From Spirosoma fluviale (GTDB lineage: Bacteria > Bacteroidota > Bacteroidia > Cytophagales > Spirosomataceae), in the NCBI GenBank assembly GCA_945906915.1, contig CAMDSI010000011.1, positions 1 through 22,486 on the forward strand: a stretch of DNA of 22,486 nt. Reading direction: 5' to 3'. A model generated the notes under the pieces. It ran no database searches, had not been told where the DNA came from, and saw only the letters and a program-made list of their open reading frames with translations. Both the position numbers and the translations under genes were made by a program. Shown here one piece after another: positions 1-7,709 of this stretch. Every line of letters begins with the position of its first letter. The stretch's first letter is position 1.

Positions 1-24
1 TAAGATTATATTATTTGAGGTTCG

Positions 25-54
25 AAAAAAGGCTTGCGTTTGCAGGCCTTTTTT
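25..54 (+). terminator. Intrinsic terminator (bidirectional)
   Basis: The 13-base arms AAAAAAGGCTTGC (25-37) and GCAGGCCTTTTTT (42-54) pair completely, with one G-U wobble, around the loop GTTT. The 3' arm ends in a T-run and the 5' arm begins with an A-run, so the hairpin could terminate transcripts from either side. The window opens with TAA at 1-3, which may be the stop of a plus-strand gene lying outside it; that gene would be the natural client. Confidence 0.85.
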
Positions 55-67
55 ATTTAATTAGAGT

Positions 68-640
68 ATGCAAAACATTGAACCATCGTTCCAGTGGGAA
101 TCCATTTACAACGCCGCACGAGATAAAAAGTCCCCCTTTTTTGGTAGACATTATTCAGAAACTACTTATGAAAATGATATTTATGGCTATTATATTCATC
201 CACTTTGGGATGATATAGGCTCAGAGACCCTATTTTGCAAGATTCTGTATACTGATTATCAGGCCAAATACACGATTATCGAATTGTTCGGAGAATGGAA
301 TGATACCCTTCACAACGATGTGATGCATTTAAAGCGTATCGTCATAGATCATTTCGTAGATGCGGGTATCAAACATTTTATCTTGGTGGGTGAAAATGTC
401 TTGAATTTTCATGGTTCGTGGGAAGATGATTATTATGCCGAATGGTTTGAGGATGTGGAAGATGGCTGGATTGCGGCGATGCATTTTGCGCCATTTGTGG
501 AGGAGGAATGGGCCAAATATAAGCTTGATTATTACCTTAATTTTGGCGGAAATTTACAAATTCCAAATTGGAGAACTTTGAAACCGGAAATGATCTTTTT
601 TATGATTGAAAAATTGATGAAAAGACGATTAAATCCGTAA
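68..640 (+). CDS. Hypothetical protein, 190 residues
   Basis: I do not recognise this protein. It is cytoplasmic by appearance: no signal peptide and no membrane segment. It is rich in aromatic and acidic residues, most clearly around residues 117-133 (several Asp, Glu, Trp and Tyr), and has a basic C-terminal tail (KLMKRRLNP). The reading frame is open for the full length, and overlapping frames give only short ORFs, which supports coding. The ATG at 68 lies 13 bases after the terminator hairpin, so any promoter must overlap or lie upstream of that hairpin, or read-through transcription is used. The next gene starts 25 bases downstream but has its own candidate promoter, so shared transcription is uncertain. 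It could be a lineage-specific housekeeping protein, but no function can be assigned. Confidence 0.7.
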   Translation: MQNIEPSFQWESIYNAARDKKSPFFGRHYSETTYENDIYGYYIHPLWDDIGSETLFCKILYTDYQAKYTIIELFGEWNDTLHNDVMHLKRIVIDHFVDAGIKHFILVGENVLNFHGSWEDDYYAEWFEDVEDGWIAAMHFAPFVEEEWAKYKLDYYLNFGGNLQIPNWRTLKPEMIFFMIEKLMKRRLNP

Positions 641-645
641 ATTCG
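614..645 (+). promoter_or_regulatory. Candidate Bacteroidota promoter for the NIPSNAP cassette
   Basis: A TTG at 614-616 is followed 21 bases later by TAAATTCG at 638-645, one mismatch from the -7 consensus TAnnTTTG. Transcription would begin near 651-653, leaving a leader of about 13-15 bases before the ATG at 666. The motif overlaps the end of the preceding gene. The C in place of T in the last triplet lowers confidence. Confidence 0.35.
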
Positions 646-665
646 TACAAACCTAAATTAAACCT

Positions 666-1421
666 ATGAAAAAATTATTCTTTTTGACCTTGCTTTTTGC
701 AGGTCTGTTCAATTTTGCTGTGGAAGCAAAAAAAACTGACAATCGTTATTTCGAAATGCGCATCTACTATTGCCATCCAGGCAGATTAGACGCATTATTA
801 GAAAGATTCACGAATCATACAACGAAAATTTTTGAAAAGCACGGCATGACAAATGTGGGTTATTGGATACCCACTAACAATACAGAAAATGCCCTTTACT
901 ATATTTTAGCCTATCCATCTCAAGCTGCGCGCGATTCCTCTTGGAAGCATTTTAGCAGTGATCCAGAATGGAAGGTCGTATCTAAAAAATCAGAAGAAAC
1001 AGGGAAAATTGTGGCTAAAGTGAAAAGCATTTTCATGAATGCGACAGATTTTAGCCCTAAAATCAAACCTTCAGGAGGTGCTATCGATCAAACGTTTGAG
1101 TTGCGAACCTATACTCAATTGCCAGGCAGAAATCCAGCTATTTTAGCTCGTTTCAGAGATCATACAGTGAAAATTTTCAAGCAACATGGCATGAAGAATA
1201 TCGCCTATTTCACGACTATTGAGAAAGATCCAGCAGTACAAAGCAAATTAGTTTATTTGATCTCCCATGCTTCGCAAGAGGCAGCAAAGGAGAATTGGGC
1301 TGGCTTTAGCAATGATCCTAAATGGAAAAAAGTAGCCGCAGACTCTGAAAAAGACGGTAAAATCTTAGAAAAAATAGAGTCTGTGTTTATGACCCCTACT
1401 GCTTTCTCCACTATTCACTAA
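666..1421 (+). CDS. Secreted protein with two NIPSNAP domains
   Basis: The protein has 251 residues. The N-terminus (residues 1-21) is a Sec signal peptide with a Leu/Phe-rich core ending near VEA, so the mature protein is periplasmic or secreted. Two NIPSNAP-like ferredoxin-fold domains follow, at about residues 28-130 and 143-248. They are clear tandem copies: both have FEmRxY/FElRtY, PGR, a FxxHTxKIFxxHGM segment and a DPxWKxV segment. NIPSNAP domains are dimeric alpha-beta barrels whose biochemical role in bacteria is mostly unknown; they often lie beside oxidoreductases and sugar-acid genes. The gene ends 4 bases before the large dehydrogenase-like gene, so the two are almost certainly cotranscribed. 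A ligand-binding or substrate-handling role for the same oxidised compound is inference. Confidence 0.9.
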   Translation: MKKLFFLTLLFAGLFNFAVEAKKTDNRYFEMRIYYCHPGRLDALLERFTNHTTKIFEKHGMTNVGYWIPTNNTENALYYILAYPSQAARDSSWKHFSSDPEWKVVSKKSEETGKIVAKVKSIFMNATDFSPKIKPSGGAIDQTFELRTYTQLPGRNPAILARFRDHTVKIFKQHGMKNIAYFTTIEKDPAVQSKLVYLISHASQEAAKENWAGFSNDPKWKKVAADSEKDGKILEKIESVFMTPTAFSTIH

Positions 1422-1425
1422 TACG

Positions 1426-4422
1426 ATGAAAAAAGCCAAATACGCTCCTCTCCTATTCCTAGGTGGGATGATTAGTCTCGTGAGCTTAGGTATCCCTAAA
1501 TTGATTCAGACGAAGAAAATAATTTCTGATTCTGTTCAATTAAAGGTATCCACGCTTCAAGTACCTGAAGGTTTAGAGGTGAAACCTTTCGCTTCAGAGC
1601 CGATGTTAATTAATCCCACTAATATTGACGTGGATTCTAAAGGACGCGTTTGGGTGTTAGAAGCATATAATTATCGTCCTGGTATTAATGGGAATCCTAC
1701 TAACCCACAAGGGGATCGGATTTTGATTTTAGAGGATACTAACGGCGATGGTCTAGCGGATTCTCGTAAAGTGTTTTATCAATCCCCTGAAATTAATGCC
1801 CCTTTAGGCATTGCCGTTTTAGATTCGATGGTGATTGTATCCCAAAGTCCCTATATCTGGAAAATGTTCGATGATAATCGGGATGGAAAGGCAGATCGCA
1901 AGGAAGTTATGTTTTCCGGAATTGGAGGAGATCAGCATGACCATGGGGCGCATGCCTTTACTTTTGGTCCCGATGGGAAACTTTATTTTAATCTAGGCAA
2001 CGAAGGAAAGCAATTATTAGATGCGAAAGGCAATCCTGTTTTAGATCAAGATGGAGATCCGATAGGTCCTAAAAAATACCGTCAAGGAATGGTTTTCCGC
2101 TGTAACCTAGACGGAAGTCAGGTGGAGGTATTAGGACATAATTTCAGAAATAATTACGAGGTGGCTGTAGACTCTTATGGGGGGCTTTGGCAATCAGATA
2201 ATGATGATGATGGCAACAAAGGGGTACGAATAAATGCCGTTTTCGAGCATGGAAACTACGGTTATGTGGATGAAATGACCGGCGAAGGTTGGAATGTAAA
2301 TCGAACTAATATCGAAAAAGAGATTCCTTTACGCCACTGGCATTTAAATGATCCAGGGGTGATGCCTAATTTATTGCAAACCGGTGCAGGTTCTCCTACG
2401 GGTATGATTATTTATGAAGGGAATTTATTGCCTTCTATTTTCCAAAATCAAATGATTCATACGGATGCGGGCCCTAATGTCGTTCGCTCCTATGCTACGA
2501 CGCCATGGGGTGCCGGATACGAAGCTCGCATTAATAATCTAATTAGCTCTAGAGATCAATGGTTTAGACCTGCCGATGTCGCTGCTGCACCAGATGGTTC
2601 ACTACTTGTAGCTGATTGGTACGATCCAGGCGTAGGTGGACACCAAGCTGGCGATCAAGCTAAAGGACGTATTTACCGCATCGCACCTAAAGGTCATGCG
2701 TTTAAAACAGCTGCCATAGATCTAAGTACCCCTGAATCAGCCTTCAAGGCTTTAGAAAATCCAAATTTAGAAACTCGTTTTCTCGCTTTTCAAGCCTTGA
2801 AAAAAATGGGATCTAAAGCAGACGCTGTGTTAGAAAAAGCCTTCTACACGAACGAAAATCCGCGTTTTAGGGCAAGAGCGTTTTGGGTATTAAACCAAGG
2901 CCCACGTTCAAATGAATTTATTCAAAAAGCCTACGAGCAAGCTAATCCGAGCCTTAAAATGATGGCAATTCGAGCTGCTAAGCAGAAGCCTTTTGCAGAA
3001 TGGGCTTCACTAGCTACTAAGGCTGTAAAAGATCAGCATGCGTCTGTCAGAAGAGAATTAGCAATTGCCTTGCGCCATCTTTCCGGTGACGAAGTGAATA
3101 AACTATGGGCTACTTTAGCCATGCGCCATAACGGGCAAGATCGCTGGTATTTAGAAGCCTTAGGCATCGGTGCTGATGGTAATTGGGATGAACGATTTGA
3201 GGCATATATGGCTTTAAAGCCAGAAAATTCAAAAGGCTATGCCGATATGGTGTGGAGAGCTAGAACCGAAAAAGCCCTTCCCGCACTAATCGATATCATT
3301 GGAAATACGAAATCGCTGGCCTATTTCCGTGCGTTAGATTTTATGCCGGGGGAGAAAAAATCAGAGGCATTATTTGGCCTAATTAGTGGAAAATTTGCGT
3401 CAGATTTAACAGCACAGATCGAGGCTGTTCGCCACGTTAAACCTGACTATATTGCCGTTCACCCAGAAGCTAAACAAGTGCTATCTAATCTGTTAAAACA
3501 AATAAACGGTAAACAATACCTTGAATTAACAGATTATTATCAATTAAAAGAGGAAAGTTCCCGCATTTTAGGCATGATCATGTCTGGAAATGAAAGAACA
3601 AAATCTGGTCAAGTTTTATACAATTTAGCGGGAGGAGCAGAACTCATTCGGTCGACTTTCTTTGCAGGCAAAGAAGCTGATCAATTAGCCCTTATCGAAT
3701 CACTGCGTTACCAAGGAAAGAATGAATCTGCACAATTGTTATTTGAAGCAACAACAGATCCTAAATTTAGTAAATCCGTACAGATGCAAGCTGCCCGCGT
3801 GATAGGTAATGCCTATCCGACCGAAGAATTTGTCCTGGATTTACTAGATAAAAAGAAATTCCCCGCTGCCTATGTTCCTTTAGTGGTAGAAAGTCTACAA
3901 AAAGCATGGAGAAAATCCATCCGAACAAGAGCAAATAGTTATTTAGACAAACATCAAACTGAAACTAAGAAATCGCATCCAGCGATGGCTGATTTAGTTA
4001 AAATGTCAGGGGATGTTGTGAAAGGTAAAATAGCATTCTCTAATTCCTGCGCTATGTGTCACGTTGTGAATAATGAGGGAATTGATTTTGGACCAAAGCT
4101 GACCGAAATCGGCACCAAATTATCAAAAGAAGGGATGTATATGTCCGTTCTACATCCCAATGCGGGTATTGGTTTTGGCTATGAGACTTTTGAGTTAAAA
4201 ACTAAAACAGGGGATACGTATCAAGGAATTGTTGTTTCTAAAAACGAAACGGATATCGTATTACGCATTCCCGGAGGAATGGTAAAAAGCTTCAAAACAT
4301 CTGCCTTAAAATCAGTCAAACAATTACCAGAATCACTCATGCCAGAGGGTTTAGCCGATGCTATGAGCACAACTGAATTAGTTGATCTAATGGAATATTT
4401 ATTCACTTTAAAGAAAAAATAA
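1426..4422 (+). CDS. Beta-propeller/HEAT/cytochrome c oxidoreductase (PVC-type membrane-bound dehydrogenase family)
   Basis: The protein has 998 residues. Residues 1-30 form an N-terminal export signal or anchor. Residues about 45-430 resemble the soluble sugar-dehydrogenase-like propeller of the family often called putative membrane-bound dehydrogenase, with calcium-loop-like motifs DTNGDGLAD (104-112) and DDNRDGKAD (149-157) and an HDHGAH cluster (171-176). Residues about 435-860 are helical and look like HEAT repeats. The C-terminus is a cytochrome c domain with haem motif CAMCH (875-879), followed by the extended heme-binding domain typical of Planctomycetes and Verrucomicrobia. Known relatives are presumed to oxidise sugars or alcohols and pass electrons to the attached haem; the substrate here cannot be read from sequence. 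The gene sits 4 bases after the NIPSNAP gene and 1 base before the isomerase-like gene, indicating one transcript. Confidence 0.9.
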   Translation: MKKAKYAPLLFLGGMISLVSLGIPKLIQTKKIISDSVQLKVSTLQVPEGLEVKPFASEPMLINPTNIDVDSKGRVWVLEAYNYRPGINGNPTNPQGDRILILEDTNGDGLADSRKVFYQSPEINAPLGIAVLDSMVIVSQSPYIWKMFDDNRDGKADRKEVMFSGIGGDQHDHGAHAFTFGPDGKLYFNLGNEGKQLLDAKGNPVLDQDGDPIGPKKYRQGMVFRCNLDGSQVEVLGHNFRNNYEVAVDSYGGLWQSDNDDDGNKGVRINAVFEHGNYGYVDEMTGEGWNVNRTNIEKEIPLRHWHLNDPGVMPNLLQTGAGSPTGMIIYEGNLLPSIFQNQMIHTDAGPNVVRSYATTPWGAGYEARINNLISSRDQWFRPADVAAAPDGSLLVADWYDPGVGGHQAGDQAKGRIYRIAPKGHAFKTAAIDLSTPESAFKALENPNLETRFLAFQALKKMGSKADAVLEKAFYTNENPRFRARAFWVLNQGPRSNEFIQKAYEQANPSLKMMAIRAAKQKPFAEWASLATKAVKDQHASVRRELAIALRHLSGDEVNKLWATLAMRHNGQDRWYLEALGIGADGNWDERFEAYMALKPENSKGYADMVWRARTEKALPALIDIIGNTKSLAYFRALDFMPGEKKSEALFGLISGKFASDLTAQIEAVRHVKPDYIAVHPEAKQVLSNLLKQINGKQYLELTDYYQLKEESSRILGMIMSGNERTKSGQVLYNLAGGAELIRSTFFAGKEADQLALIESLRYQGKNESAQLLFEATTDPKFSKSVQMQAARVIGNAYPTEEFVLDLLDKKKFPAAYVPLVVESLQKAWRKSIRTRANSYLDKHQTETKKSHPAMADLVKMSGDVVKGKIAFSNSCAMCHVVNNEGIDFGPKLTEIGTKLSKEGMYMSVLHPNAGIGFGYETFELKTKTGDTYQGIVVSKNETDIVLRIPGGMVKSFKTSALKSVKQLPESLMPEGLADAMSTTELVDLMEYLFTLKKK

Positions 4423-4423
4423 G

Positions 4424-5317
4424 ATGAATCGTCGTGATTTTGCCTCCATTTTGGGCGCCAGTTTATTGATTCCATCCCTTTCAAAAGGGTCTAATATTGC
4501 GCGGGAGAAGCCATTTGAATTAAATTATGCTCCGCATTTTGGCATGTTTAAAAACCATGCAGGTCCATCTGAATTAGATCAGCTGCAGTTTATGTATGAT
4601 CAAGGGTTTACAGCCCTAGAAGACAATGAACTCATGGGAAGACCAGTAGCGCTACAGGAAAAAATCGGAGAAAAATTAGCAAAGCTAAACATGAAAATGG
4701 GTGTATTTGTCATCAAATTCGATGGATTTTTTGACAAGCAAACCATGACGACTGGCAAGAAAGAGTGGACCGATTTATTCCTTGACTCTTGCCGAAAAGC
4801 GGTAGACACCTCGAAGCGTGTAAATGCAAAATGGGCCACCGTGGTTCCTGGTAATTTCACGAGAGATCTGCCCATGGGCATCCAAACAGGCCACGTAATA
4901 GATAACTTAAAACGTGCGGCAGAAATCTTAGAACCTGCGGGCTTAACGATGGTTTTAGAACCATTAAGTGACAACTCTGACTTATTTTTACGCTATTCCG
5001 ATCAAACCTATAGCATATGCAGAGCGGTAGGCTCCCCCTCTTGCAAAATTCTTTTTGACATGTATCACATGCAAAGAAATGAAGGAAATCTCATTGCAAA
5101 CATGGATAAATGCTGGGATGAAATCGCCTACCTACAAATAGGGGACAATCCGGGCCGTAAAGAACCAACGACGGGAGAAGTAAATTACCAAAATATTTTC
5201 CGGCACTTAAAACAAAAAAGATTTACCGGCGTTTTAGGCATGGAACATGGAAATTCAAAACCGGGTAAAGAAGGAGAAATAGCTTTAATTGAAGCTTATC
5301 GCAAATCAGACGTCTAA
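4424..5317 (+). CDS. Exported hydroxypyruvate-isomerase-like TIM barrel
   Basis: The protein has 297 residues and an AP-endonuclease-2/xylose-isomerase-like TIM-barrel fold. Hallmarks of the hydroxypyruvate isomerase (Hyi) group are present: VLEPL with Glu179, FDMYHMQRNEGN with Asp212 and His215, LQIGDNPGRKEPTTGEVNY (237-255), and GMEHG with Glu274. Glu179, Asp212, Gln238 and Glu274 are the expected metal-binding or acid/base set. Unlike cytoplasmic Hyi, it begins with NRRDF and a short hydrophobic stretch, resembling the Tat-type leaders common on Bacteroidota sugar isomerase/epimerase homologues, so it may act in the periplasm beside the dehydrogenase. It starts 1 base after the previous stop codon. 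The precise substrate (hydroxypyruvate, or a keto sugar) is uncertain. Confidence 0.85.
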   Translation: MNRRDFASILGASLLIPSLSKGSNIAREKPFELNYAPHFGMFKNHAGPSELDQLQFMYDQGFTALEDNELMGRPVALQEKIGEKLAKLNMKMGVFVIKFDGFFDKQTMTTGKKEWTDLFLDSCRKAVDTSKRVNAKWATVVPGNFTRDLPMGIQTGHVIDNLKRAAEILEPAGLTMVLEPLSDNSDLFLRYSDQTYSICRAVGSPSCKILFDMYHMQRNEGNLIANMDKCWDEIAYLQIGDNPGRKEPTTGEVNYQNIFRHLKQKRFTGVLGMEHGNSKPGKEGEIALIEAYRKSDV

Positions 5318-5364
5318 TTATTGCCTATTTTATTTGCTAAAATGAAATTTAATTTAGACATTCG

Positions 5365-5382
5365 CTTAATTATCTAATTAAG
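5365..5382 (+). promoter_or_regulatory. Candidate ArsR/SdpR operator
   Basis: CTTAATTATCTAATTAAG is a perfect 8-bp inverted repeat with a 2-base centre, ending at the base before the ATG of the ArsR-family gene. Autorepressors of this family bind such AT-rich dyads in their own promoter or leader. The placement suggests autorepression; no binding is shown by sequence alone. Confidence 0.55.
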
Positions 5383-5676
5383 ATGGACTCAAAATTCAAA
5401 GCAATCAACGATCCTACCCGGAGAGAAATATTGCACTACTTAGTAAATGGCCCACAAAATGCAGGACAAATTGCCTCTCAGTTTGATATGAGCAAACCTA
5501 GCATTTCACATCATTTGGATCTGCTAAAACAAGCAAATCTAATCCAAGCTGATAAAAAGGGGCAATTTATTGTATACAAACTAGACAAAACTGGCTTTGA
5601 AGTTATACATGCCTGGTTTCAGTCCTTCTCTAAGTATTTTGAATTCCCTAAACCTAAAATTAGAATCGAAATTTAA
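5383..5676 (+). CDS. ArsR/SmtB-family transcriptional regulator, SdpR autorepressor type
   Basis: This is a small DNA-binding protein of 97 residues. It opens with the typical FKAINDPTRREILHYL segment (residues 5-20) and has a winged helix-turn-helix at about 24-48, including the recognition-helix sequence SKPSISHHLDLLKQANLI. The C-terminal part contains the beta-wing (GQFIVYKL). There is no metal-binding Cys pair, which argues against an arsenic or metal sensor and for the SdpR-like autorepressor group. In Bacillus, SdpR pairs with the membrane immunity protein SdpI; here the next gene is an unrelated soluble protein 11 bases downstream. A perfect inverted repeat lies directly before the start codon and is the obvious candidate operator. 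The effector is unknown. Confidence 0.85.
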   Translation: MDSKFKAINDPTRREILHYLVNGPQNAGQIASQFDMSKPSISHHLDLLKQANLIQADKKGQFIVYKLDKTGFEVIHAWFQSFSKYFEFPKPKIRIEI

Positions 5677-5687
5677 TCTGAATCAAC

Positions 5688-6308
5688 ATGAATTTTCACC
5701 TGCCCAGTACTTTTCAATTTATACAATCACATCTTCCAGCTAATACCAAAGGAATGGGTATTACGACTTTATCAAAGCGTAATATATTTCAATCCATTGG
5801 TGATTTTTTTGCGGAAAAATCGGGTAATAAAAGAGTATCCTATATAGCTGTAGGAGACGACTTTATTCATCAATTGCATTTTCAAGGGACTGATTTGATC
5901 GCTGAAAAAACAATCCAAATAGAGCAATTAGACCATTTTTATGTATCAGAAGGTCAAACTCCAGATGGTATTATACATCATCTTTCTTGTGATGCGACCA
6001 TCATAAAATCTAAAAAGAAAACGGAGGATGTGCACATAAAAATCCTTCCTTGCCTTTTAGGTGAAAATGCGTCCAATATTCAAGTAATTCAAACCATTCA
6101 ATGGGCACAAGAATCCAAGAAATCAATCATCGATATCTTGAAGACATGGCCAGAACGAATTGAAAAACATAAAGCAAAAATCGCTGCTGAAGAAGCGGCG
6201 GCTTTGAAAGCTGCAGAAGAGGAAGCAGCGGCGGTTAAAGCAGCGAAAGAAGAGGCTGAAGCAGTAAAAGCAGCTGAAGAAGAGGCAGCTAAAGCTGCTA
6301 AAGAATAA
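5688..6308 (+). CDS. Hypothetical protein with Ala/Glu/Lys repeat tail, 206 residues
   Basis: I do not recognise this protein. Residues 1-160 form a mixed alpha/beta soluble domain with no signal peptide or membrane segment. It has basic stretches (KSKKKTED at 107-114), two Cys (101 and 122) and several His. Residues about 164-206 consist only of Ala, Glu, Lys, Val, Ile and Leu in roughly 10-residue repeats and should form a long charged single helix or coiled coil. The gene lies 11 bases after the ArsR-family regulator and is very likely cotranscribed with it, so its expression is probably under that repressor. Its stop codon directly abuts the stop of the convergent MFS gene. The tail could mediate oligomerisation or surface binding; this is inference. 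Confidence 0.7.
   Translation: MNFHLPSTFQFIQSHLPANTKGMGITTLSKRNIFQSIGDFFAEKSGNKRVSYIAVGDDFIHQLHFQGTDLIAEKTIQIEQLDHFYVSEGQTPDGIIHHLSCDATIIKSKKKTEDVHIKILPCLLGENASNIQVIQTIQWAQESKKSIIDILKTWPERIEKHKAKIAAEEAAALKAAEEEAAAVKAAKEEAEAVKAAEEEAAKAAKE
6177..6305 (+). repeat. About four 30-bp imperfect tandem repeats encoding an Ala/Glu/Lys helix
   Basis: Codons 164-206 repeat a 10-residue unit: KIAAEEAAAL, KAAEEEAAAV, KAAKEEAEAV, KAAEEEAAKA, then AKE. The 30-base unit is degenerate at third positions but keeps the GCxGAAGAxG core. Such repeats can change copy number by slippage while keeping frame. Confidence 0.8.
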
Positions 6309-7568
6309 TTATTCGTTTATTTTTTGGTCTACATTCAAATCGAATAATTCTTTCGAGGTTAGCGCCACGAGACTAACGAGTACCATCGTCACCCCTGCAC
6401 CTATTAAAACGGATGGAACGGTTCCAAAGAACTTAGCCGCAACTCCCGATTCAAAGGCTCCCATCTCGTTCGAAGTACTAACAAAAACACCATTTACGGA
6501 AGAAACGCGGCCTCTCATTTCATCAGGAGTATAGAAGCGTAGAACCGTTTGGCGAATCACAACGCTGATCGAATCAAAAGCCCCAGTAAAGAAAAGAGCT
6601 GTGACTGAGAGCCAAAAATTAGTCGAAAGACCAAAAACGAAAGTGGCAATTCCGAATCCGGCAATCGCTAAAATTAAATTTCTCCAAGCATGTTTTAAAG
6701 GCGGGAAATAAACTAACGTAACCATCGTTACCACGGCTCCTACAGAAGGCGCAGCCCTTAAAATACCCAAACCCTCCGCCCCTACTTTCAAAATATCCTC
6801 CGCAAAAATGGGCAAGATGGCTATAACGCCGCCAAAAAGCACCGAGAACAAATCCAAAGAGATTGAATAGAGGATAATTTTGGTCTTAAAAACGTAGGCA
6901 ATCCCTTCGCGCAAACTATGCCAAATCGATTCGTGTTGTACTGTCTTTACGGGTACGGGGCGATTTTCTATTTGAAAAATACACACCATGACACCTAGCA
7001 ATAAGGCTATAACCGTTATCAATGAACCCGATAAACCTGCATAGGCATATAAGAATCCGGCCACACCTGGCCCTAAAATAGATCCTAATTGCCAAAAAGA
7101 GCTATTCCACGTTGCTGCGTTCGCAAACACTTCTTTAGGTACTAAAAAGGGATTTAATGAGGATGCTGCGGGGCTGAAAAAACCTTTGGAAAGACCTATA
7201 ATAAAAATAACCGCATAGATCGAATAAATATGAAAATCTGGATCTACAGATCGAAGCTGCGAACTCGAATATAATAAAAAGATGGAGGCGGCAATGATGA
7301 GGGAAAGCGTCACCTGCATGATTTTTTTCTTATCTCGGTTATCGGCAAAATGACCTCCAAACAAGACCAAAGAAATAAAAGGTACGGCTTCTGCTAAGCC
7401 AATCAGACCCAATGCCAAAGGATTATGGGTTATCTTATAAATTTCGTAAGCTAAAACTACTTCTTGAATCAACAAGGCAATGGTAAAAAGCGTGTTCCCT
7501 GTCACATACGCTCTAAACTCTGGAAATTGCAATGCTTTATAAGCTTCTTTATGTTGAAAAAATCCCAT
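6309..7568 (-). CDS. MFS transporter, EntS/MFS_3-like exporter
   Basis: The protein has 419 residues and about 12 predicted membrane helices. The cytoplasmic loop between helices 2 and 3 carries the major facilitator motif A as GGHFADNRDKKK (residues 71-82). A central hydrophilic loop occurs around residues 200-220 (NRPVPVKTVQHES), and the second half has a DEMRGRV segment typical of the EntS/drug-exporter-like MFS_3 group. The likely role is proton-driven efflux of a small molecule or siderophore across the inner membrane; the substrate is unknown. It lies 141 bases downstream of the MOSC gene on the same strand, and that gap holds no gene or clear terminator. Its 3' end directly abuts the convergent gene's stop codon. 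Confidence 0.9.
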   Translation of the reverse strand: MGFFQHKEAYKALQFPEFRAYVTGNTLFTIALLIQEVVLAYEIYKITHNPLALGLIGLAEAVPFISLVLFGGHFADNRDKKKIMQVTLSLIIAASIFLLYSSSQLRSVDPDFHIYSIYAVIFIIGLSKGFFSPAASSLNPFLVPKEVFANAATWNSSFWQLGSILGPGVAGFLYAYAGLSGSLITVIALLLGVMVCIFQIENRPVPVKTVQHESIWHSLREGIAYVFKTKIILYSISLDLFSVLFGGVIAILPIFAEDILKVGAEGLGILRAAPSVGAVVTMVTLVYFPPLKHAWRNLILAIAGFGIATFVFGLSTNFWLSVTALFFTGAFDSISVVIRQTVLRFYTPDEMRGRVSSVNGVFVSTSNEMGAFESGVAAKFFGTVPSVLIGAGVTMVLVSLVALTSKELFDLNVDQKINE

Positions 7569-7709
7569 GCAAAAGATAAAATAGTGGACTCCAAAATGCC
7601 AAATCTGCCCAAAGTCGCTTATCCTCAGAAAAAGACAAACGGGACAAAATGAACGTTAACCCAAATGTAACCAAAAAAGGCTCCGAAAACTACCTCACGA
7701 GAGCTATGC

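Noticed and set aside
2739..2812. Small inverted repeats such as TTTTCAAGCCTTGAAAA in the dehydrogenase gene
   Set aside because: They are short, AT-rich and within coding sequence, without a T-run on the sense strand; chance pairing is likely.
7464..7652. 62-codon plus-strand ORF over the MFS start
   Set aside because: It is antisense to conserved MFS coding sequence and resembles no protein; a shadow frame.
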